Below the pieces are notes generated by a model. It searched no databases and had not been told where the DNA came from. It saw only the letters and a program-made list of their open reading frames with translations. Source: an uncultured Actinomycetes bacterium (lineage in GTDB: Bacteria > Actinomycetota > Acidimicrobiia > Acidimicrobiales > Acidimicrobilacustridaceae). Taken from it: a DNA stretch of 64,000 bases. The translations under genes were made by a program, and so were the position numbers. Every line of letters begins with the position of its first letter. The first letter of the stretch is position 1. The DNA is taken from NCBI GenBank assembly GCA_937876315.1, contig CALEHQ010000027.1, positions 1 through 64,000 of the forward strand, read 5' to 3'. This document shows, in pieces, positions 42,724 through 50,943 of the stretch.

Positions 42724-43395
42724 GTGCACGTCGTCGTTGTTGGATGCGGCCGAGTTGGTTCTGGCCTCGCCGCCACATTGGTCGAACAAGGTCACACCGT
42801 TTCGGTGATCGACCGAAAGGCAACGGCGTTCCGTCGGCTGCCCGAAAACTTCAGCGGAGACACCATCGTTGGTGTCGGCTTCGATCGGACACGTCTTCGC
42901 GCTGCTGGTATCGAACGAGCTGATGCGCTTGCCGCTGTTACCAATGGCGATAATTCCAACATCCTCATTGCGCGTACCGCTCGAGAGTTTTTTCATGTCG
43001 ACCGAGTCGTCGCTCGTATTTACGATCAGCGCCGCGCCGCGATTTACGAACGACTTGGTATTTCAACGGTCGCTACGGTTCAATGGGCGATCGAGCGTGT
43101 CCTTCGTCGAATCCAACCCGATACCGATGGCGTTGAGTGGGTCGATCCCAGCGCTCGCGTTTGTCTCGTAGAACGAGTGGTCCCCGTGTCTTGGGCCGGG
43201 CGTCCGCTGGTCGAACTCGAGTCCGAAGGGCGATCAAGGGTCGTCGCGCTCACGCGCCTCGGTGTTGCGCAGTTGGTGAGCGCGGCGTTGCTTGCTCAAG
43301 AGGGCGACATTGTCTGGGTCGCTATCGACGGAGATCACATCGGAGATTTCGATCGCCATCTTGCGTCGGCACCGACTCAAGGAGATCATCACTGA
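42724..43395 (+). CDS. TrkA-family potassium uptake regulator (RCK), first copy
   Basis: A 223-residue protein with an RCK-N Rossmann domain (VHVVVVGCGRVGSGLAATLV, acidic residue in VIDRK at the end of beta 2) and an RCK-C domain from about residue 140 (VERVVPVSWAGRPLVELESE). The GTG start has GGAGGT 9 nt upstream. TrkA proteins form a cytoplasmic nucleotide-gated ring on TrkH/G channels. It overlaps the second TrkA by one base (TGATG), the same pair as ceoB-ceoC in mycobacteria. No channel subunit gene is nearby. Confidence 0.88.
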   Translation: MHVVVVGCGRVGSGLAATLVEQGHTVSVIDRKATAFRRLPENFSGDTIVGVGFDRTRLRAAGIERADALAAVTNGDNSNILIARTAREFFHVDRVVARIYDQRRAAIYERLGISTVATVQWAIERVLRRIQPDTDGVEWVDPSARVCLVERVVPVSWAGRPLVELESEGRSRVVALTRLGVAQLVSAALLAQEGDIVWVAIDGDHIGDFDRHLASAPTQGDHH

Positions 43396-44063
43396 TGCGC
43401 GTTGTCATTGCAGGTGGCGGAAACGTTGGCACCTACATCGCTACCGAACTCCAGCAAGCAGGTCATGAAGTTCTTATTGTCGAAGTTGATCCCGCTCGCG
43501 TTGCTCAGGCGCAGGCCGACGGTGAACCCGCAGGCGTGAAATGGCTTGCAGTCGATGGTTGTGAAGTTTCCGAATTCGCAAAGGCTGAACCCGATCGAGC
43601 CGACGTTGTTGTTGCCGTAACCGGTGATGACGAAGACAACCTGGTCATCTCGCTCCTTGCCAAGCAGGAATTCAGCGTGCCGCGTGTTGTTGCTCGAGTG
43701 AATAATCCTTCGAATGAATGGATGTTTAATGCGAGCTGGGGTGTCGACGTTTCGGTGTCGACTCCGCACTTGCTCACCGCACTCGTTGAAGAAGCGGTCA
43801 CGGTTGGCTCACTCGTTCGCATCATGACTTTCGAGAACGACGCAGCCCGCCTTTCTGAAATTCGTCTTGCCGAGTCATCGCCTGCCAACGGCATCTCGAT
43901 CGCGAACCTGGGCCTTCCTCGAGAGTCCACGATCGTTGCGGTCGTGCGCGACAGCAAGGTCATCTTCCCCCGAGGAGACGTCACGCTCGGCGCTGGTGAC
44001 GAGGTCCTCGTTCTGGCCGTGGCCGAATGCGAGGACGCAGTCCGTAAGGTCCTCGTCGGCTGA
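43395..44063 (+). CDS. TrkA-family potassium uptake regulator (RCK), second copy
   Basis: A 222-residue protein: RCK-N domain MRVVIAGGGNVGTYIATELQ with EVDPAR as the ribose-binding acid, DVVVAVTGDDEDNLVISLLA, then RCK-C (RLAESSPANGISIANLGLPR) to the end. It differs clearly from the first copy, so the two probably form hetero-oligomers rather than being a recent duplication. The ATG shares one base with the preceding stop codon; the longer open frame from 43137 is a different-frame shadow. Confidence 0.9.
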   Translation: MRVVIAGGGNVGTYIATELQQAGHEVLIVEVDPARVAQAQADGEPAGVKWLAVDGCEVSEFAKAEPDRADVVVAVTGDDEDNLVISLLAKQEFSVPRVVARVNNPSNEWMFNASWGVDVSVSTPHLLTALVEEAVTVGSLVRIMTFENDAARLSEIRLAESSPANGISIANLGLPRESTIVAVVRDSKVIFPRGDVTLGAGDEVLVLAVAECEDAVRKVLVG

Positions 44064-44103
44064 TTCCCTCTCCGCCGTGGTCGGGCCGTCCTGACTATGA
44101 CTT

Positions 44104-44118
44104 GCCGCGATTTGCGGC
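44104..44118 (+). terminator. Short hairpin after the second trkA
   Basis: GCCGC (44104-44108) and GCGGC (44114-44118) with a GATTT loop lie 41 nt after the trkA stop and just upstream of the riboswitch promoter. Only 5 bp and no T tract, so weak. Confidence 0.3.
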
Positions 44119-44129
44119 CATACTGTTGA

Positions 44130-44277
44130 CCAGTGAGGGGAGTATCCCATCGCAGCGGTGTCGTCATCACGGCGCAACGGCTTTCGAGCCGTAGCTCCCG
44201 GTGCCGCTGGTTCATTCGCAACAAACTCGTCGGTTCTTGGATCTTCGAAAGCGGATGAGCGGGAGAGACCTCCGGTC
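44130..44277 (+). promoter_or_regulatory. yybP-ykoY (Mn2+-sensing) riboswitch
   Basis: The leader of the P-type ATPase gene carries the hallmarks of this family: GGGGAGTA near the 5' end (44137-44144), GTCGTCA in the middle (44160-44166), and GAGACC near the 3' end (44265-44270). Pairings seen: P1 GAGG/CCTC closing the structure, CAGCGG (44153-44158) with CCGCTG (44204-44209), and an internal hairpin ACGGC-TTTCGA-GCCGT. A promoter ATGACT-N18-TACTGT ends at 44126, so transcription should start at about 44133. Downstream, GAACCA-CCAA-TGGTTC (44281-44296) may be the expression platform. These RNAs bind Mn2+ and turn on Mn exporters. The match rests on motif recognition without a covariance search. 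Confidence 0.83.
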
Positions 44278-44331
44278 GGTGAACCACCAATGGTTCCCCC
44301 ATCGTCAATCTGACATGACCGGAGTCTCTTG

Positions 44332-47118
44332 ATGACCCTCGATACGACCCCACAGCAACGCGATGATTGGTGCGCGCTCCCCAGCGATGAAGTTGTTCAG
44401 CGCCTGGCGATTAATGCCAGCACGGGGCTCTCTCATGCAGAAGTTGCCGATCGGCGCGCTCTTCATGGATCTAACCGGCTGACTGAACCACCCCGTCGCT
44501 CAAAGTTGCTGGTGTTCATCGATCAGTTCCGCGCCGGAATTGTTTATGTTTTGGCCGCAGCGGGACTGATCGCCGGCTTGTTAGGCGATATCAAAGATCT
44601 CGTCATCATCTTCATCGTCCTCATCGTCAATGCCATAATTGGCTTCGCCCAAGAGTCGAAGGCATCGAACGCACTTGCCGCTCTTGAACGAATGCTGGTC
44701 ACTCAGGTTCGGGTCCGCCGCAACGGCGTCACTGACGAAGTTGCGATTGACGAGCTTGTTCCTGGCGACATCGTCTTGCTTGAAGCTGGCGATCGAGTAC
44801 CAGCCGATGGTCGATTGCTGATCTCAGTGAACTTGTCTGTAGACGAATCAAGCCTGACGGGTGAATCGGTTCCAGTTGAAAAGCGAGCCGATGCGTTGAC
44901 ATCAGTCGGTTCGCCGATCGGCGATCGCCTTGGCATGGTGTTTATGAACACCACTGTGAGTCGTGGCCGGGCCGAAGTTGTTGTCACCAGCACAGGCATG
45001 GGCACCGAGATGGGCAAGGTCGCCGAGATGCTTGTTTCGGCGAAACCATCTAAGACCCCGCTTGAACGTCAACTCGATTCACTCAGCAAAACACTGGCGA
45101 TGATTGCCGGAACAGCGGCGTTCGCCGTGTTCGTCATTCAGTGGATCATTGGACAGGATTTCAAAGACGCGCTGTTAGGAGCTGTAGCCCTCGCAGTAGC
45201 AGCAATTCCTGAAGGTCTCCCTGCTGTCGTTACGGTCACGCTGGCAATCGGCATTTCAAAGATGGCAAAGCAAAATGCCATCGTGAAGCGTTTGCACTCA
45301 GTCGAGACGCTTGGTTCAACATCGGTTATTTGCTCAGACAAAACCGGCACACTCACGCTGAATCAGATGACCGCAAACGAAGCATTTCGAGGCGGCGAGG
45401 TCTGGTTGGTGAGTGGCGGGGGATACGGCACCGAAGGAACCATCACCTCTTCGGGTGGTCACGTTGTTACCCCGCAATTTTCCACTGATGCACTTTTACC
45501 GGCAGCATTGTGTTCCGATGCTGTTCTCGTACCTACTGTGACCGACGGGCCGGGAATTATCGGTGATCCAACCGAAGCAGCGCTTGTCGTCATGGCAGCA
45601 AAGGCTGGGCTCGATGCGCCAACAGAACGCGCGCTTCGCCCGCGTCTTGCCGAGGTGCCCTTCGATTCGGGCGCCAAGTTCATGGCCACCTTCCACCTGG
45701 CCGATCCAAACGCTCCGAACGGTGATGTTCTTATTTGCGTAAAGGGCGCACCCGATGTTGTCCTTGAAATGTCGACGACCTTTTCTGAACCCGATGGTTC
45801 GGAACAAGTACTCGACGCCACAGCCCGTGGGTTCCGTCGCTCCGATAACGACAAGCTCGCATCCCAGGGCATGCGAGTTCTCGCTGTCGCTACACGCCGC
45901 GTTCCCGCTTCACAGATCATCAACGCCGACGGCACTGTGACCAATCCTGAAAGCTGGATCAGCGACCTCCGTCTGGAACTTCTTGTTGGCATTGTCGACC
46001 CGGCTCGGACCGAAGTCCGCGATGCGATTGCGCTGTGCCATCGCGCCGGAATCGACGTCAAGATGATCACCGGTGATCACGCGTTGACGGCTGGTGCTAT
46101 CGCTGACCAGTTGGGTATTCAGGGCGAGGTTGTCACCGGGGACGATCTCGACGCGATGTCTGACGAGGAATTGTCCGCTCGGATTGGCGCCATTGCGGTA
46201 TGCGCCCGCGTATCCCCTGAGCACAAAGTGAGAGTCGTCGAAGCACTTCGAAGCAATGGTGAGATCGTCGCAATGACTGGAGACGGCGTGAACGACGCCG
46301 CTGCCTTGCGACGTGCCGACATCGGCGTGGCGATGGGCATCACCGGAACGGAAGTCACCAAAGAAGCCAGTGACATGGTTCTCGCCGACGACAATTTCGC
46401 CACAATTGTTGAAGCGGTGCGTGGCGGTCGAGCCGTCTACGACAACATCCTCAAGTTTGTGCGATTTCAAGTGGCGACCGCATTCGGTGCAATTGCCACA
46501 ATCCTAGGAGCCTCAGCGTTCGGCCAGCATGTCCCCTTCTCACCAATTCAAGTGCTTTGGGTCAACTTGATTGCTGATGGACCGACGGCGGTTTCGCTTG
46601 GTGTCGACGCACCTGCCCCGGGTCTTATGAATCGCAAACCGGTTCCTTCTGATGCAAAAATTCTCAGTCGACGTCGCCTGAGTCAGGTTGCGTTTCAGGG
46701 TTCGGTTACGGCTATTGGGGTTTTGGCTGTTTACCTCTACGCGATCAGCGAATACGAACCGGATTTAGCAACGGGCGAGTTGCCAATCGTCGCCACAACG
46801 ATGGCCTTTACTGCGTTTGTCTACGCACAGTTAGTAAACGTGTACAACGCTCGTTCTGAAACTTCATCAATCTTTTCGCGGTACACGCTGACGAACTGGA
46901 AACTGGGTGTGTCAGTTATCGTCGTGTTCTTCTTGCAAATCATGCTGACAGTCTTCGAGCCGATGAAGAACCTCTTCGACACTGAGTCGCTTACTGCGAC
47001 TCAGTGGGGACTGTGTTTCGTACCGCCACTTTTGCTGCTTGTGGCGGTGGAACTCTGGAAGGTGGTTGCCCGTAGTCGCGTTGCCGGCTCGACGTTGCCG
47101 GAGTCAAGCGATGAATGA
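44332..47118 (+). CDS. P-type cation ATPase, type IIA (probable Mn2+/Ca2+ exporter)
   Basis: A 928-residue P2A-type ATPase. Order: N-terminal cation-ATPase domain (LSHAEVADRRALHGSNRLTE), actuator domain with DESSLTGESVPVEK, ion-site TM4 motif AAIPEGLPAVVTV, phosphorylated Asp at residue 336 in CSDKTGTLT, nucleotide domain with KGAPD, hinge TGDGVNDAAALRRADIGVAMG, and the C-terminal cation-ATPase domain with four helices. PEGLP in TM4 is typical of Ca2+/Mn2+ pumps of the SERCA/PMR1 group. The preceding manganese riboswitch makes Mn2+ efflux the likely role. The ATG at 44332 follows a GGAG; a TTG codon directly before it was not used. Confidence 0.9.
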   Translation: MTLDTTPQQRDDWCALPSDEVVQRLAINASTGLSHAEVADRRALHGSNRLTEPPRRSKLLVFIDQFRAGIVYVLAAAGLIAGLLGDIKDLVIIFIVLIVNAIIGFAQESKASNALAALERMLVTQVRVRRNGVTDEVAIDELVPGDIVLLEAGDRVPADGRLLISVNLSVDESSLTGESVPVEKRADALTSVGSPIGDRLGMVFMNTTVSRGRAEVVVTSTGMGTEMGKVAEMLVSAKPSKTPLERQLDSLSKTLAMIAGTAAFAVFVIQWIIGQDFKDALLGAVALAVAAIPEGLPAVVTVTLAIGISKMAKQNAIVKRLHSVETLGSTSVICSDKTGTLTLNQMTANEAFRGGEVWLVSGGGYGTEGTITSSGGHVVTPQFSTDALLPAALCSDAVLVPTVTDGPGIIGDPTEAALVVMAAKAGLDAPTERALRPRLAEVPFDSGAKFMATFHLADPNAPNGDVLICVKGAPDVVLEMSTTFSEPDGSEQVLDATARGFRRSDNDKLASQGMRVLAVATRRVPASQIINADGTVTNPESWISDLRLELLVGIVDPARTEVRDAIALCHRAGIDVKMITGDHALTAGAIADQLGIQGEVVTGDDLDAMSDEELSARIGAIAVCARVSPEHKVRVVEALRSNGEIVAMTGDGVNDAAALRRADIGVAMGITGTEVTKEASDMVLADDNFATIVEAVRGGRAVYDNILKFVRFQVATAFGAIATILGASAFGQHVPFSPIQVLWVNLIADGPTAVSLGVDAPAPGLMNRKPVPSDAKILSRRRLSQVAFQGSVTAIGVLAVYLYAISEYEPDLATGELPIVATTMAFTAFVYAQLVNVYNARSETSSIFSRYTLTNWKLGVSVIVVFFLQIMLTVFEPMKNLFDTESLTATQWGLCFVPPLLLLVAVELWKVVARSRVAGSTLPESSDE

Positions 47119-47506
47119 TTCTTCACACCAGAGTCGCCGCGAACGATTCGAGGAATTCGAAAAGGCGGCAATCGAGGCGGAATTCGAAACGGGTCGTCGA
47201 GAGGAGTCGGTCGCCGAAGCGAAACGGCACATCCTCATTCGTATCGGACGCGTATTTCTTGGGACGATTGTGGTCATTGCGGGCTTGTTGATGCTGGCAC
47301 TTCCAGGTCCAGGCATGATTACCATCGCTGCCGGCCTTGCGTTGCTCGCGTCTGACGTTCCCTTCGCCCGGAGACTTCTTGAGAATGTCCGCAAGCGTCT
47401 GCCCGCAGATGCCGATGGCAAAATTTCGAAGCCTGTTGTAATCGGTGGCCTCATCGTCAGCGCCATCACCGTCGGCGTTAGCCTTTGGTGGACGTTCTTC
47501 CGCTGA
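47111..47506 (+). CDS. PGPGW (TIGR02611) family membrane protein
   Basis: A 131-residue protein overlapping the end of the ATPase gene by 8 bp. The first 45 residues are charged and helical (RRERFEEFEKAAIEAEFE), followed by a membrane segment and the family signature LPGPGMITIAAGLALLASDV, then a basic segment (FARRLLENVRKRLP) and a final membrane helix (VVIGGLIVSAITVGVSLWW). Function of this family is unknown. Overlap with the ATPase gene indicates coupled translation and hence possible co-regulation by the Mn riboswitch. Confidence 0.82.
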   Translation: MNDSSHQSRRERFEEFEKAAIEAEFETGRREESVAEAKRHILIRIGRVFLGTIVVIAGLLMLALPGPGMITIAAGLALLASDVPFARRLLENVRKRLPADADGKISKPVVIGGLIVSAITVGVSLWWTFFR

Positions 47507-47523
47507 TGCCGGTGGGCGGTGGG

Positions 47524-48252
47524 TTACGGGACAACGCTGGCCCACTCTTCAAGAAGTGAAGCGTCTCCTATCGTGTTGAGTCCATCGGTGGTGATTGGTG
47601 CTCGGTTCCATGCCCACGCATAGAGCGGAGAAGCGGGACCCCGAACGGCAATGTCGCCCTTTGCATGTTCACGAATTGTTGTGGGATGTCCGTCGACAAA
47701 CGTCGTGAGCCATTCGCCGGAAGCGTCGGTGCAATGAAGGTGGAAACTGGCCGAGAGGCCGGGGTTCAACTCCGACGAACGCATTGGCATGAGCACGGTC
47801 AGTAACTCATCGATGCCGTCGACCGCAGATTCGGCGGCGAAAGCGTCAATGGAAACTCCTGCAGCATTCTGCGCGTCCCAGCGATGAATTTCGATCTCGT
47901 GGGACATGCGTCGTTGCCAAAAGGTGTTGGACCGATTCTCGCCTGTGAAATTCCATGAAGGCCCTTCGGGGTCACACGTGGCCAACGTTTCACAAATCTG
48001 ATCGAGGATGTCGTCAAAGGCGTCGAAGAGAGCTTCGTCTCGGGGAAGACTGGTGAAGCGTTCGGCATCAGGCGGCAGAAGCAGCCCTTCGGCTACGCAA
48101 AGGTTTGAGCGCTGCAGCACTTTGCCGGTGTGGCCGAGCAGTCGGCCAACAGTCCAGCCGGGGCAGTGTTGTACCGGAGCATCGAGCCCGGCCGCGCGGG
48201 CAGCAACCGAGAGCCGTTTGCCTTCCTTCTGGAGAACAGCAGCGTGATTCAT
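47524..48252 (-). CDS. Maleylpyruvate isomerase family (MDMPI/DinB-like) protein
   Basis: A 242-residue protein with the N-terminal four-helix DinB/MDMPI fold (VQHCPGWTVGRLLGHTGKVL, then FWQRRMSHEIEIHRWDAQNA supplying the conserved His residues) and a smaller C-terminal MDMPI_C beta domain (SFHLHCTDASGEWLTTF). Members are mycothiol-dependent isomerases or uncharacterised metal-binding proteins; mycothiol use fits an actinobacterium. No aromatic-degradation genes flank it directly. It is convergent with the PGPGW gene and lies 9 bp after the cyclopropane synthase-like gene on the same strand. Confidence 0.78.
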   Translation of the reverse strand: MNHAAVLQKEGKRLSVAARAAGLDAPVQHCPGWTVGRLLGHTGKVLQRSNLCVAEGLLLPPDAERFTSLPRDEALFDAFDDILDQICETLATCDPEGPSWNFTGENRSNTFWQRRMSHEIEIHRWDAQNAAGVSIDAFAAESAVDGIDELLTVLMPMRSSELNPGLSASFHLHCTDASGEWLTTFVDGHPTTIREHAKGDIAVRGPASPLYAWAWNRAPITTDGLNTIGDASLLEEWASVVP

Positions 48253-48261
48253 GTCGTTGTT

Positions 48262-49611
48262 CTAGTCGTAGGGCGGCGACGAAGGGGGGAAGAAGTTGCG
48301 AGCAGTTAAAAAGTCGGTGCGCAGTGGCATATCGCTTCGACCTCCGGTGCTCTTTACGGCGAGTACCTGTTGGATCTGAACGCCACCGAGGGCGAAGTTC
48401 ACCGCCGAGGCAGCCATGTAGAGCCGCCACACTCGGGCTCGACCCTCACCAACGAGAGAAACAGCGCTCTCCCAGTTCGCTTCAAGGTTGGCAACCCAGC
48501 AACGAAGTGTGAGGTCGTAGTGCTCGCGAAGCGATTCGAGATGGCGAACTTCAAAGCCGTTCTCCTGCAGCATCGAAACGAGAACTCCCACTTCGTGGAG
48601 TTCGCCATCGGGAAAGACGTAGCGCTGAATGAGATCACTCTCGACTCTCGAAGTGACATCAGAGCCCACCGCAGTTGCCAGTCGTCGGGTCAACGCTTTT
48701 GCTCGCCCGAGGAGGTGGTCACCCTGCGGGTATCCAGGGCGACTGATGGCGTGATTGAGCAGCCGGCCTTGGTCAGGGAGCAACGCATAGAGGTCTCGGA
48801 TGTATTCCTCCATACGCTTGCGGCCCACATGTTCGAACATGCCAATCGAGCTGATGCCATCAAAGGGCCCATCGTTCACATCGCGGTAGTCCTGCACGCG
48901 AATGTCGACTCGATCGGCAAGACCGGCGTCTGCAACGCGCCGGCGGGCAAGGTTGGCTTGTTCTTCTGAGAGAGTGATGCCAACAGCGTCGACACCGTAG
49001 TGCTGTGCTGCATGCATCACCATCGAACCCCAACCGCAACCGACATCAAGAAGCCGCATGCCGGCGGAGAGGTTGAGCTTCCTGCACACAAGATCAAGTT
49101 TCGCAAACTGGGCTTGTTCAAGTGTGTCGTGGGTCGATGTCCATACTGCACACGAATACACCATCGTTGGTCCAAGTACGAGACGGTAGAAGTCGTTCGA
49201 TACGTTGTAGTGATGTGAAATTGCATCTTTGTCTCGGGCTCGTGTGTGGAGCCCTCCGCGAAGATGCGCTTCCTCCGGTGGCGGAGGCGGTGATCGGAAG
49301 ACACCGAGACCGGTTTGTTTAATGAGCTCGAGTGCCGGCGAAAGTCGAACCGAGCGGAAACTGAGATCAATCGACGCGCCAACTTCGAGCATCGTGAAGA
49401 GGTCGCCTTCGATGTCGACATCACCTGACACGTAGCCGCGCACGATACCGAGTTCGCCCGGGCGCGATAGAAACCGGGCCAAACCGCGCTCGGATCTGAT
49501 GCGCATCGTGGCGACCGCGTCGGAGGGGCCGGCTGTCGAGCCGTCGTACATCTCCAATCGCAATGGAAGGCCTCCGCCGAGTGCGTCGTACAGAAGGGGT
49601 GCAAGTGCCAT
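48262..49611 (-). CDS. Cyclopropane-fatty-acid-phospholipid synthase family methyltransferase
   Basis: A 449-residue SAM-dependent methyltransferase. The N-terminal 140 residues form the lipid-binding region (ARFLSRPGELGIVRGYVSGD); the catalytic part begins AISHHYNVSNDFYRLVLGPT with YSCAVW, then the SAM motif LLDVGCGWGSMVMHAAQHYG, SIGMFEHVG and YVFPDGELHEVG. It matches the CFAS/mycolic-acid-methyltransferase-like group that uses unsaturated phospholipid acyl chains. The ATG has AGGAG 5 nt upstream; the open frame continues further without family similarity. It is divergent from the DUF2071 fusion gene. Confidence 0.88.
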   Translation of the reverse strand: MALAPLLYDALGGGLPLRLEMYDGSTAGPSDAVATMRIRSERGLARFLSRPGELGIVRGYVSGDVDIEGDLFTMLEVGASIDLSFRSVRLSPALELIKQTGLGVFRSPPPPPEEAHLRGGLHTRARDKDAISHHYNVSNDFYRLVLGPTMVYSCAVWTSTHDTLEQAQFAKLDLVCRKLNLSAGMRLLDVGCGWGSMVMHAAQHYGVDAVGITLSEEQANLARRRVADAGLADRVDIRVQDYRDVNDGPFDGISSIGMFEHVGRKRMEEYIRDLYALLPDQGRLLNHAISRPGYPQGDHLLGRAKALTRRLATAVGSDVTSRVESDLIQRYVFPDGELHEVGVLVSMLQENGFEVRHLESLREHYDLTLRCWVANLEANWESAVSLVGEGRARVWRLYMAASAVNFALGGVQIQQVLAVKSTGGRSDMPLRTDFLTARNFFPPSSPPYD

Positions 49612-49738
49612 CGTTACTCCTCTGACTAGTACCCAATATCGCGTGAAATTGGCATACTTCGCAACCGTTTTCGGACTTGAACCTACCGCCAGTGTCCTGA
49701 TCAAAGGGTTTCGCAACGAGCCCGATACCGTCGTCTGC

Positions 49739-50872
49739 ATGGATGCGGATGACAACCACTCTGCGACGCCTCGGAGCCCGATCTCTCCGCATGTCATCAA
49801 GAGGCCGGTGATGACACAGGTCTGGCGTGACGTCACGTTTGCGCATTGGCCAGTACCGGTTACGTCGGTTGAGGCACTCTTGCCTTCTGGCCTCGAGGTC
49901 GACACGTATCAAGGTCAGGCATGGGTATCGCTGGTTGGTTTTGAGATGGACGGGTTGAGGTTGCGCGGGTTTCCTGCGATTCCGACGACGCATCGCTTTC
50001 TTGAATTCAATGTTCGTACCTATGTGATCGGTCCGGAAGGGCCCGGTGTGTGGTTTTGCTCACTTGATGTCGCGCAGTGGCTACCCGCGTTAGTTGCGCG
50101 AATTGGATTCGCACTTCCGTACGACAAAGGTGCAGTCGACGTGAGCCATGATCGTTCTCGCATTGTGTGGACAGTTGATCGAACCTGGCCCGAGCGCGCG
50201 CAGGGAAGTCTTGCTGTCTCGGTCGAAGCTGAGGATGTAGCGCCAGCTTCCGAGGATGCACTTGCGACGTTCCTTACATCTCGTTGGCGCTTGTATGCGA
50301 AGACACGCGGTGGACGTTTAGTCACCGCACCGGTTGAACATGAACCCTGGCCGCTTACGTCTGCTCGCTTTATTGGGGCCGATACGGGCCTCGCATCAGT
50401 TGCAGGTTTCGAAGTGCAAGGTGATCCGATTGTTCATCATGCCTCTGCTGTTCACGTTCGCGTTGGTCTGCCAAAACTGCTTCCGCAGCGCCGAGCCCGA
50501 GGTCCCGTCACGGTCTGGTTCGACGATGATTGCGGCGTGTGTTCCGCGTCAGTTCGTTTGCTGATGAACCGAACTGATTCCTCGGTCACATTCCGACCCA
50601 ACCGAGAACTCGACGACGACGCTCTTCGAAGCGCATCGGCTGATGCCCTCGTTGTTACTGCCGAAGGCGAGTCGTGGACGGCGATTGAGGCGGTGGCCAT
50701 GATTCTCGATCGATCGGGCTGGTTGGGTCGTGTGGGGGCCTTTGGTCTGCGATTGCCAGGCATTCACGGCCTGGCGGGGCTGGTCTATCGATGGGTAGCA
50801 GCGAACCGGGCTCGGCTATCGGCCCGCTTGGGGCTGGCCGCCGGTTGCCAACTCCCCAAAAGTACCTCTTGA
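49739..50872 (+). CDS. DUF2071-DCC1 (DUF393) fusion protein
   Basis: A 377-residue two-domain protein. Residues 25-245 match DUF2071 (YqjF-like): QVWRDVTFAHWPVPVTSVEA, FEMDGLRLRGFPAIPTTHRF, LEFNVRTYVIGPEGPGVWF and a C-terminal HEPWPLTSARF. After a short linker, residues about 258-377 form a DCC1-like thiol-disulfide oxidoreductase domain (DUF393) with VWFDDDCGVCSASVRLLMNR, i.e. the DxxCxxC motif. Usually the two are separate proteins, often neighbours. The ATG is preceded by TACCGT at 7 nt, suggesting a leaderless mRNA. Neither function is established. Confidence 0.82.
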   Translation: MDADDNHSATPRSPISPHVIKRPVMTQVWRDVTFAHWPVPVTSVEALLPSGLEVDTYQGQAWVSLVGFEMDGLRLRGFPAIPTTHRFLEFNVRTYVIGPEGPGVWFCSLDVAQWLPALVARIGFALPYDKGAVDVSHDRSRIVWTVDRTWPERAQGSLAVSVEAEDVAPASEDALATFLTSRWRLYAKTRGGRLVTAPVEHEPWPLTSARFIGADTGLASVAGFEVQGDPIVHHASAVHVRVGLPKLLPQRRARGPVTVWFDDDCGVCSASVRLLMNRTDSSVTFRPNRELDDDALRSASADALVVTAEGESWTAIEAVAMILDRSGWLGRVGAFGLRLPGIHGLAGLVYRWVAANRARLSARLGLAAGCQLPKSTS

Positions 50873-50943
50873 CAAAGTAACTTTCAGCAAAGCAATATGT
50901 CAGGGTCCGCAAAACGCCCATGAGGCACCGCAGGAGGAACCCC

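Noticed and set aside
43137-43394. Longer start for the second TrkA protein
   Set aside because: The upstream part is a different-frame shadow of the first trkA; the nucleotide-binding fold begins exactly at the ATG sharing a base with the previous stop.
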